Shown piece after piece: positions 26,611-33,068 of a stretch of 64,000 nt of DNA. A model generated the notes under the pieces. It was not told the DNA's origin, searched no databases, and saw only the letters and a program-made list of their open reading frames with translations. Positions within the stretch are counted from its first letter, which is position 1, and the number at the start of each line of letters is the position of its first letter. The stretch spans positions 1 through 64,000 of the IMG/VR virus record IMGVR_UViG_3300015261_000001; one strand, 5' to 3'. The position numbers and the translations under genes are program-made. This DNA is from a virus.

Positions 26611-29600
26611 ATGGTCGCTCCAACTCGCGGTACCACCAGAGGTAATCGACATGTCGACATCGCTCGGGTGCGCCAGGACCTCACGTCACTGAACCCTGTT
26701 ATTGCGAGCACTATGCGCAACGCTGTACCGCGCAACGGGCAGTCGCCAGAGGGTGATGAGGTTACCGGCAAACGCACCGTCAACCCGTTTAAACTGGAAC
26801 GGTTGAGCAACATCATCAGTAACAACATTAACGCAGCTACCGACCTGCGAACCATCACACCATACATTGATAAAGCGGAGCTGATCTGGCGGACAATCCT
26901 GCTCTATCCAAACGGGAAGCAGGACAAGATCCTTCGGTACGACACTCAACCCTCACCAAAGAAAAACGCAAAATTGCACAGCGAACTGTTGCCCATCTGG
27001 GACAACTACTTCACGAATGGCTATAAGATCGAGAAAGATTTAAAGAAGATTGTCAGCGATATTCTCATTAATACTGGGAGTTACACGCTGTTCAATTTGA
27101 GTCGTCCAGGCTTGGATTACTTGATCAACGGCAGTGAACTTGTTGAGGTTGCTGGTAACGAATCCTTCAAGGCTGATGCTACCCGGTTCTACGATGAAGA
27201 GTTTCGTAATGAAGCTGGCAAGGTCATCGTCAAGAACAAGGGTAAATTCATTCGTGACGCTGATGTAACTGTTGTTCCGGTGAGTGGTCTGGAAGCCATC
27301 TTCGGTGGCGCTGCTCCGTATCAGGCTGACGAAGTTAAGTTGTTCGGTAAAGAAGACCCGAACAACGATTTCGGCATCACCATCACTGACAACCCGGCTG
27401 TGCTGTACTTGCAGAAGTTCGGGCAAGTCAAGCGTCGGAAAGACGTTGAAAGTGTGACGGGGATGGAAAACCTGAACCTCATGATTCAATCCGCCTTGCA
27501 CAGTAAGGATGTGAATGATCGTGGGGATGATGGCGAGAACTACCTCGGTCCGAACGATCACCGCCCTACCAAAGGCAAGGGTCCGGCTAAACCGGTCGCT
27601 ACAACTCAGAACCTCACCGACAAACAAGTAGAGGAGTTGAGCAACAAGTTCTTCCCTACTCGTAATGTGGACAGCCAGACTATTCAGTTCGTCAAGCCTA
27701 ACGACGCATTGAAGGTTGCTCCTTACGGTCGTGGTCTGACTTGGCACGTACCGAGTGAGGCGGTTATTCCGATCCACTTGAACGGAAGCAACGGCACTCA
27801 GATTGACTTCATCTTTCTGACTGACCCGAATGACGGTAGCTTCCTGAAGAACACGAATGACTTCGAGTTCTATCAAGGGTTGAAGAAGAACAGCGACGGC
27901 ATTGCCAACAAGCCAAAGAACGGTAGCGGTAACAGCCTGATCTCCAGCCTTCGTGCAATTCAAGAAGGTAAGGAATGTGACTTCGACATGTCGGAGTTCG
28001 CAGATATGGCCAAGTCCAACATCGTCCGTCGTTTCATGCAGTCGATGGTCAGCGGTCGTGGTGACAACGTCAGCATTCAGCTCGACGAAGAAACCAACAA
28101 GATCTTCCTGCAACGGATGTTCCGTCGTCAAGGTATTCGCTGCTTGTATGTTCCTGGCGAAGCTGTTACCTACATGGCACTGAACTACAACCGTTTGGGT
28201 ATTGGTCAATCGCTGACCCAGATGGCGAAGATGCACATCGCTCGTTTGGCAGCTATGGACCTCGCGGATGCAATGGCCAACTTGGAAGCGGCCACGCCGC
28301 ACAGCCTGATGACCATTAACGTCAACGAGAAGTCGCCTGAGCCGTTTGCTGACATCGCCGCAGCCCGTGCTACGTACTTCGAGGCTAACCCTCGTCTGCA
28401 CAGCATCCTGGCCACTGCACAGTTGTCGGTTCCACAGATCGTGGATGCTTTGCGTGAATCGTCTCTGACGGTTAAGGTGAATGCGGGTGACAACCCTCAT
28501 ATCCCTGTTCACGATATCCAACTCGAACACATGGACAAAACCAACTTCAAGCCGATTGATCAAAATAGCCGGCAAGAACTGTTGAATAAAGTCTCCAACT
28601 ATCTTCACTTGTCGAAGAGCTGGTTGGATGTGTCGGACGATCAGAACAACTTTGCGATCGAGGCTCTGGCCGAACACCAAATGCTTCTGAACCAGGTGGT
28701 TAACTGGCAGGAAGAGTTGGGTGATTTCCTTGTTGACTTCCAGCGTAAGCATGCTCAGGTTTGTGCTCCTTTGATGAAGGAGTTGATCGACAAGATCATG
28801 GAAAACAAAACCATGTGGATGCCGGACAGCAAGGAGAAGATCGAAGGTTCCGATGATACTGTTGTGAAGACAATCCTGTTGGACTTCCTGAACAACATGC
28901 AGTGCCTGTTCCCCACACCTACCAGCATTGAAACCACTACCAAGATTAAGGACAGTCTGGATGTGGTTAAAGATCTGGTGGACAAGTGGGTCGAGATGGC
29001 TGGTCACTCGGGTAACTTGGAACAAATCGCTAAGCTCTTGGGCTTTGGTGACTCCGAGGCGAAAGATCTGGAAATGGTTAAGGCTCAGATTAAGTCTGTG
29101 TTCTTGGCCGAAGCTTTCCGTCGTTACAACTTGCCAATGCCATTCGACGATATCATCAACGACGGTAAAGGCGGTGGTCTGGCTTCGATGGTTAACGCTA
29201 TCGTGCATCAACGTCAGAACATTGGTGAGTTCTTGGCAACCATGATGGTCGGTATCAGCGAAGTTGATGCCAAGGTTCTCAAGACACACGCCAAGAAGAT
29301 CGACAAGGCTGTAGCTAACTTGGCTAAGGCTAAGGAGGCAGCTGAAGGTGAAGCCGAGGTTGATTCTTCTTTGACCAACGGCGATCCAAATGGTGATGGT
29401 TTGAGCGCTGATGACGCCCCGGCGCCTGAAGACGGTCTCGATACCGATGCACCACCAGTGGATGACGACACCCCACCTGTTGATGATCCAGAAGCTCCGG
29501 TAGAAGAGGAGGAGGAAGAGGAAGAACCTGAGCCAAGTCCTGACGATAACGCCCCACCAGCAGATGGTGATGCGCCAGCGCCAGCGGGTGACGGAACTGA

Positions 29601-29637
29601 TCCGACCAAGAACGACCCTACCAAAAACCCGTTCTAA
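26611..29637 (+). CDS. Probable portal protein
   Basis: I start at MVAPTRGTTRGN (26611) because GAGG lies nine bases upstream and earlier codons overlap the divergent gene; the product is 1008 residues. Residues ~660-730 (ELLNKVSNYLHLSKSWLDVS... then MLLNQVVNWQEELGDFLVDF) resemble the stem/clip helices of myovirus portal proteins, which form the twelve-subunit DNA gate of the head. The segment AQLSVPQIVDALRESSLTV at residues 603-621 recurs in the 279-residue protein at 44052-44891. The last ~90 residues are Pro/Asp/Glu-rich with an eight-Glu run, a disordered acidic tail. Its position upstream of the RNA polymerase and capsid genes agrees with the phiKZ gene order. Function is inferred from fold-like features only. 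Confidence 0.6.
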   Translation: MVAPTRGTTRGNRHVDIARVRQDLTSLNPVIASTMRNAVPRNGQSPEGDEVTGKRTVNPFKLERLSNIISNNINAATDLRTITPYIDKAELIWRTILLYPNGKQDKILRYDTQPSPKKNAKLHSELLPIWDNYFTNGYKIEKDLKKIVSDILINTGSYTLFNLSRPGLDYLINGSELVEVAGNESFKADATRFYDEEFRNEAGKVIVKNKGKFIRDADVTVVPVSGLEAIFGGAAPYQADEVKLFGKEDPNNDFGITITDNPAVLYLQKFGQVKRRKDVESVTGMENLNLMIQSALHSKDVNDRGDDGENYLGPNDHRPTKGKGPAKPVATTQNLTDKQVEELSNKFFPTRNVDSQTIQFVKPNDALKVAPYGRGLTWHVPSEAVIPIHLNGSNGTQIDFIFLTDPNDGSFLKNTNDFEFYQGLKKNSDGIANKPKNGSGNSLISSLRAIQEGKECDFDMSEFADMAKSNIVRRFMQSMVSGRGDNVSIQLDEETNKIFLQRMFRRQGIRCLYVPGEAVTYMALNYNRLGIGQSLTQMAKMHIARLAAMDLADAMANLEAATPHSLMTINVNEKSPEPFADIAAARATYFEANPRLHSILATAQLSVPQIVDALRESSLTVKVNAGDNPHIPVHDIQLEHMDKTNFKPIDQNSRQELLNKVSNYLHLSKSWLDVSDDQNNFAIEALAEHQMLLNQVVNWQEELGDFLVDFQRKHAQVCAPLMKELIDKIMENKTMWMPDSKEKIEGSDDTVVKTILLDFLNNMQCLFPTPTSIETTTKIKDSLDVVKDLVDKWVEMAGHSGNLEQIAKLLGFGDSEAKDLEMVKAQIKSVFLAEAFRRYNLPMPFDDIINDGKGGGLASMVNAIVHQRQNIGEFLATMMVGISEVDAKVLKTHAKKIDKAVANLAKAKEAAEGEAEVDSSLTNGDPNGDGLSADDAPAPEDGLDTDAPPVDDDTPPVDDPEAPVEEEEEEEEPEPSPDDNAPPADGDAPAPAGDGTDPTKNDPTKNPF
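28417..28473 (+). repeat. 19-residue segment shared with 44280-44336 (copy in portal)
   Basis: Encodes AQLSVPQIVDALRESSLTV. The other copy differs by one residue (E for D). At DNA level 46 of 57 bases agree and nearly all differences are silent third-position changes. Confidence 0.9.
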
Positions 29638-29663
29638 GTAAAAAGCAAAAAAAAGAAAGGTAC

Positions 29664-29698
29664 TACCCTACCCAGACCTTTACGGTCTGGGTAGGGTA
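29664..29698. terminator. Bidirectional terminator after portal gene
   Basis: A perfect 15-base-pair stem beginning TACCCTACCCAGACC closes a TTTAC loop. The A-run on its left (from 29640) provides a T-run for minus-strand transcripts ending the 29714 gene; the plus strand has TATATGCCGCATTTTG after it. Confidence 0.85.
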
Positions 29699-29713
29699 TA
29701 TGCCGCATTTTGA

Positions 29714-30271
29714 TCAGACGACTTCTGGATAGATGTACGTCGGGCCGAGACCTTGCATGGAGCGCATGAAGTTGATCGACTTCAGAATACGGTCGGTGGC
29801 CGGATCAGCAATGACGAACTGAATGCTGTCGAGGTCCGCTTCCTGGAACTTGGCCTGCTCGATGTAGCGGGTAACTGGACCCACCAGCGAAACAGCCAGC
29901 TCTTCTGGAGTCGGAACACCGTCCGGCAGAGGAAGGTCGACCAGCAGCTCAGTCAGCGAATCGATCAACGGTTGAACGCTGACAACACCGTCAATGATCA
30001 GGACTGCCAGAGGCTGTGCAGCGCGGAACAGCAGGCTGGCCGCTTCAGCGTTGCCTTCTTCCAGTTGCTTGTCGGTGACCAGCGGAGTTGCCGGTGCATC
30101 GCCAACAGCAGGAGCAGCGCCATCCGGTGCAGTAGCCGGAGCTGGAGCGGATTGGTCGTTCACCTGTTCAGCGTTAGGCTGTTGGGTGGTGTTTGGTTTT
30201 TGGTTGTTACCGCCTTGATTTTTAGCCACGAGAAGCACCCTTTGCGTTGATAATTTTTGAAAGATTGACAT
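29714..30271 (-). CDS. Unknown protein with disordered N-terminus
   Basis: The 185-residue protein has a short hydrophobic N-terminal stretch, then a Gln/Asn/Pro/Ala-rich linker (~residues 20-65, APAPATAPDGAAPAVGDAPA), then a helical domain with LLFRAAQPLAVLIIDGVVSV and a mixed C-terminus. The ribosome-binding site is weak (AAGATAAATACT before ATG). It is separated by 13 bases from the gene upstream. I do not recognise it. The linker and small folded domain would fit a minor virion or decorating protein. Confidence 0.5.
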   Translation of the reverse strand: MSIFQKLSTQRVLLVAKNQGGNNQKPNTTQQPNAEQVNDQSAPAPATAPDGAAPAVGDAPATPLVTDKQLEEGNAEAASLLFRAAQPLAVLIIDGVVSVQPLIDSLTELLVDLPLPDGVPTPEELAVSLVGPVTRYIEQAKFQEADLDSIQFVIADPATDRILKSINFMRSMQGLGPTYIYPEVV

Positions 30272-30284
30272 AGTATTTATCTTG

Positions 30285-31010
30285 TCAGTTATCAGTTACG
30301 GTGATCCACCAACCATCACCTTCACGGTGGATGTTCACGCCACTGAATGTAGGCCGAACATCCAGGCCGCCGAAATACAGCATATACTTGCGATAAGGAA
30401 GCAAATCAAAGAAGTTATCTTTGATGAACCCCATCACAATTTCGCTGGAATAATCGGTGGCTTGTTTCGCGATAGCCTTGTTGCCGTTCTGTCTGGCTTC
30501 AATAAGACTGTCATTGATATTGCTCAGAATGTTCTTGGTGCCATCACGGTCCATTTCCCACATGACGTTCAAATCAATAACGAAAGAATGGCCTTCGTGT
30601 TTACCGAAATACGGTAGACCGCCAAGATCATCGACAACCGTTACTGATTTATTACGCCCCTTGACCGCAACTTCCTTGGGGATACGGGCTATGAACCATT
30701 GTGAATCAGGAACCAGAACATTAACCCCGTTACCGGTGTTGTAGGTGGCCAAGGAGAGCGGTGTTTTCCAATAGCCTACATAGAGACGGTATTCATGCTT
30801 ATCGTCGTCTATACGGCCGTACAGGTTGTTCTCGTTGAGGTAACGGTGAACTTCGTCTGCTATTTCGTTGTGGGGCTTGATATCTGGTGGGTATTGACCC
30901 AGATCCACGAACTCTTTGAGTAACTGTTTAAGGATGGAGACAAAATCAATAGATCCGTAAATACGGACATAGCTGTTCAGCAGCACCATCACTCGGTTGT
31001 CTTTATGCAT
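30285..31010 (-). CDS. Unknown 241-residue protein
   Basis: TAGGAG precedes the ATG by seven bases, a strong signal. The protein is mixed alpha/beta, with a helical N-terminus (SILKQLLKEFVDLGQYPPD) and strands in the centre (HEYRLYVGYWKTPLSLATYN, then KSVTVVDDLGGLPYFGK). It ends in Trp/Thr-rich GDGWWITVTDN. No motif is recognised. It is in a tight run with the genes on either side (9 and 13 bases). Confidence 0.6.
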   Translation of the reverse strand: MHKDNRVMVLLNSYVRIYGSIDFVSILKQLLKEFVDLGQYPPDIKPHNEIADEVHRYLNENNLYGRIDDDKHEYRLYVGYWKTPLSLATYNTGNGVNVLVPDSQWFIARIPKEVAVKGRNKSVTVVDDLGGLPYFGKHEGHSFVIDLNVMWEMDRDGTKNILSNINDSLIEARQNGNKAIAKQATDYSSEIVMGFIKDNFFDLLPYRKYMLYFGGLDVRPTFSGVNIHREGDGWWITVTDN

Positions 31011-31019
31011 TTTGTTCTC

Positions 31020-31385
31020 CTACTTCCGTTTAAGTAGATTCCGTAACCATTGGAACCGTTTAGGTTTTTCTTTGACTATCCGCAACGTCATAAGCAATGG
31101 CCACAATTGCGGATTGTTGCGAAGGATCTTGAAAGCTGTTTGGCTTTCGGTTTCCCAGTACGCGTCAATCATGTTGGTGAGTTGAACTTGCAAGACAAGC
31201 ATCTTGACCAGCGCCATAGCAAAGGCGTTATCAGGATTACCTGCGGTGTTCGCTGCATACCACAAACACCATGCTTCAGAAACCGTGCCCGTCTTCACAT
31301 TGAAGAACGTCGGTTCTTCTGGAAACTGTGCGCGAATCCCCATAACGAACTCGCGGGCTTCCTCTTCTTCTTCTTTACTGGACAT
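31020..31385 (-). CDS. Small helical protein, unknown
   Basis: I start at the ATG at 31385 (MSSKEEEEEAREF, 121 residues) because GGTGGAG lies a few bases upstream; the longer frame begins with TTG. The N-terminus has five consecutive Glu residues; the middle is an amphipathic helix (AFAMALVKMLVLQVQLTNM) and the C-terminus is basic (KEKPKRFQWLRNLLKRK). This charge polarity suggests binding to nucleic acid or to a protein with complementary ends. It is not recognised. Confidence 0.6.
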   Translation of the reverse strand: MSSKEEEEEAREFVMGIRAQFPEEPTFFNVKTGTVSEAWCLWYAANTAGNPDNAFAMALVKMLVLQVQLTNMIDAYWETESQTAFKILRNNPQLWPLLMTLRIVKEKPKRFQWLRNLLKRK

Positions 31386-31410
31386 GACTCCACCCAAAAT
31401 AAATAAGTAG

Positions 31411-31436
31411 GGGAAGAGGGTCGTGTGACCCTCCCC
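31411..31436 (-). terminator. Terminator after 31446-31859
   Basis: GAGGGTC pairs with GACCCTC around GTGT, extended by G-C pairs past a two-base bulge. On the minus strand it is followed by the T-rich TACTTATTTATTTT. Confidence 0.7.
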
Positions 31437-31445
31437 GTACCTGGA

Positions 31446-31859
31446 TCAGATGCGGTCGATACGATCTTTCATCAGATCGACCAGCATCTCACGTGTTACT
31501 GGAGTGAGGTGCTCAGACAGCGGCTTGAAGTCCGTACCGAAGGTTTGTGCGTAGTAGCTGGCCTCGCCGCCGTCTTCTTTGGTGACCTTGCAGTAAACAT
31601 CCAGCAAGTAAGTTTCAGCAGCACGGAACTCAGTGAACACCACTTGAACTTTTGGATGTTCGCGGCGGTCCGGGAACACCGTGTTCAGTTGTGGCACCCA
31701 GCGTTGGACTGCTTTAAGGTAACGAGTTTGTACCTCTTCCAGCATGTCGGTGGCTTTTTCGTTGAAGTTACTCCATTCACGGAAGTTCTCCAACTTGTTC
31801 ATGAGTTGCTGGTCGGAAAGATCAGCGAATTGATTCGGGGTAAGGTCTACGGTATCCAT
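31446..31859 (-). CDS. Small acidic protein, unknown
   Basis: The ATG at 31859 (MDTVDLTPNQFADL, 137 residues) is preceded by GAGGA and avoids the upstream terminator that a longer reading would include. The first half is helical (QLMNKLENFREWSNFNEKAT), the second half has strands, and the end is REMLVDLMKDRIDRI. It lies between two strong hairpins and so is probably transcribed as its own unit. No family is recognised. Confidence 0.6.
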   Translation of the reverse strand: MDTVDLTPNQFADLSDQQLMNKLENFREWSNFNEKATDMLEEVQTRYLKAVQRWVPQLNTVFPDRREHPKVQVVFTEFRAAETYLLDVYCKVTKEDGGEASYYAQTFGTDFKPLSEHLTPVTREMLVDLMKDRIDRI

Positions 31860-31890
31860 AGAAAAATCCTCGTTTAAAAGAAAAAAGAAA

Positions 31891-31908
31891 AGGAGCCGTG
31901 AGGCTCCT
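31891..31908 (-). terminator. Terminator after glycine-zipper gene
   Basis: AGGAGCC and GGCTCCT pair around GTGA. On the minus strand the hairpin is followed by TTTTCTTTTTTCTTTT, a textbook U-tract. Confidence 0.9.
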
Positions 31909-31922
31909 CTCTTGTGGGGCAA

Positions 31923-32252
31923 TCACTCAGGAGAGCGATCACCACCGATTTTGGAGATGCTATCGATCAGGCCAGTGCCCAGACCGCCGATCGCCATGCC
32001 GAACATTGCCGACGTGGTGCCACCCAGAACTTTGATCGCCAGGCTTTCGCTTTCACCACCGCCCAGGATGTCTGCAAAGGCGTAGCCAGCAGCTGCGCCG
32101 ATTGCACCACCAGCGGCAGCAGAGATCAGAGAAGAACCTTCAGCGTAGTTGGAGAGAGCACCAGCTACTGCACCGACGATGCCGGCGGCGTGTACTGCGT
32201 TGAAACCGGATTTGCGTTGACCGACGAATGCGTTAACTTGTTTGGAACTCAT
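31923..32252 (-). CDS. Small glycine-zipper membrane protein
   Basis: The ATG at 32252 (MSSKQVNAFVGQ, 109 residues) has CTAGGAG about ten bases upstream. From residue ~24 on, the protein is nearly all Gly/Ala/Ile/Val in short hydrophobic helices (AAGIVGAVAGALSNY, AAAGGAIGAAAGYAFADIL, GMAIGGLGTGLIDSI), the glycine-zipper pattern of membrane-inserting or pore-associated proteins. It is a single-gene unit between a candidate promoter (32319-32326) and a strong terminator, so it is independently expressed. It could disturb the host membrane or be a minor virion membrane-contact protein; no specific homologue is recognised. Confidence 0.6.
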   Translation of the reverse strand: MSSKQVNAFVGQRKSGFNAVHAAGIVGAVAGALSNYAEGSSLISAAAGGAIGAAAGYAFADILGGGESESLAIKVLGGTTSAMFGMAIGGLGTGLIDSISKIGGDRSPE

Positions 32253-32318
32253 GGTGCGTACTCCTAGGACGTAATAAAAGTAGACTAGCAAAGACTGCCA
32301 TGTCTTAATTCACCCTAA

Positions 32319-32326
32319 GAATATAG
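32319..32326 (-). promoter_or_regulatory. Candidate promoter core CTATATTC (minus strand)
   Basis: Minus-strand CTATATTC with A/T-rich sequence on its far side (TTTAAATTTAAG...CTTTTCAGAT) lies ~67 bases before the glycine-zipper start. It resembles the CTATATTAC elements at 32978-32985 and 43885-43892, which also have CAGA/TGT before the core. Confidence 0.35.
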
Positions 32327-32351
32327 ATCTGAAAAGAACTACAACTTAAAT

Positions 32352-32945
32352 TTAAAGCTTAGCTATCTTGTCACGCATTTCATTCAATTGACTTCCAAAG
32401 GCGCGCAGATAAACATTTGGGTAGCGGGCATAGCCACCATGACCAAACTTATCCTTAATGTGTTGGATAACCCCAGCCATACGCTCATCATCAGACATTT
32501 CTGGCCATTTTGCTAACCAGTATTTATTAGAACGTTCTACCATTGCTGGAACGTCATTGGGAAACCCGCGATCCGCTGCATTGATCATGGAGGTAAATTC
32601 GCTGTAGAAGTCACCTTTATAACTCGCCCTATGTTCATGACAAGCAAAGGCCACTACATTGCGCTCATGTTGCGTTGGTAGATATTTCAAGATTAATGGG
32701 TGGTCCGTGCTGCGCATGAACTCATAACTAAGGTCATGGTGGTTAACACGGCTCCACGCAAACAGATCGTGGAAGTAAGCTGCAAAAAGGATATGGACTG
32801 GATCGAAGTCATACCCTTGATCTTTGCTGATATGCATACCAGTTTTAAATACGTCCTCGAAATGATCCTGACGATGGGCTGGGTCATTCAAGGTCCAGTG
32901 AGGGGAAAACGCGGCGATCAGTTCCTGACGAATTACATCGAGCAT
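32352..32945 (-). CDS. HD-domain metal-dependent phosphohydrolase-like protein
   Basis: The 197-residue protein has the HD-superfamily pattern: His24 in AHRQDH, the His59-Asp60 pair in AAYFHDLF, further His residues (ACHEHR, ~103-105) and Asp125 in NAADR. HD proteins are metal-dependent hydrolases of nucleotides or phosphodiesters. AGGG lies about eleven bases before the ATG. The gene stands alone, with a candidate promoter 30-40 bases upstream and its own short downstream gap, among structural genes. A nucleotide-signalling or nucleotide-pool target would fit a host-takeover or counter-defence job, but that is speculation; only the fold is supported. Confidence 0.75.
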   Translation of the reverse strand: MLDVIRQELIAAFSPHWTLNDPAHRQDHFEDVFKTGMHISKDQGYDFDPVHILFAAYFHDLFAWSRVNHHDLSYEFMRSTDHPLILKYLPTQHERNVVAFACHEHRASYKGDFYSEFTSMINAADRGFPNDVPAMVERSNKYWLAKWPEMSDDERMAGVIQHIKDKFGHGGYARYPNVYLRAFGSQLNEMRDKIAKL

Positions 32946-32977
32946 AAATAAAAATCCCTGTTGTTAAGTTCATGTGG

Positions 32978-32985
32978 GTAATATA
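32978..32985 (-). promoter_or_regulatory. Candidate early-type promoter core TATATTAC (minus strand)
   Basis: Minus-strand TATATTAC lies 33-40 bases before the HD-protein start, with TTTTATACCGTATTTTTTGT on its distal side. TATATTAC is the conserved core reported for phiKZ early promoters. Confidence 0.45.
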
Positions 32986-33011
32986 GACACAAAAAATACG
33001 GTATAAAAGAA

Positions 33012-33045
33012 TACTACCTACTGTGGAATTCCACAGTAGGTAGTA
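33012..33045 (-). terminator. 34-base perfect palindrome, probable terminator
   Basis: TACTACCTACTGTGGAA is followed directly by its exact complement, with GAATTC at the centre and no spacer. It lies 24 bases after the stop at 33069 and is followed on the minus strand by TTCTTTTATACC. Confidence 0.7.
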
Positions 33046-33068
33046 AGTCTAATTTAATCGCGATTGAA

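Noticed and set aside
24264-26867. Longer reading of the 775-residue gene starting at 26867
   Set aside because: The extra 92 residues would overlap and antisense the portal start, and they have an unnatural composition (VRRSVAALMLLLMMLLNRSS); the ATG at 26591 fits better.
27040-29289. 749-codon minus-strand frame opposite the portal candidate
   Set aside because: Antisense shadow with His/Gln/Val-rich composition and no ribosome-binding site.
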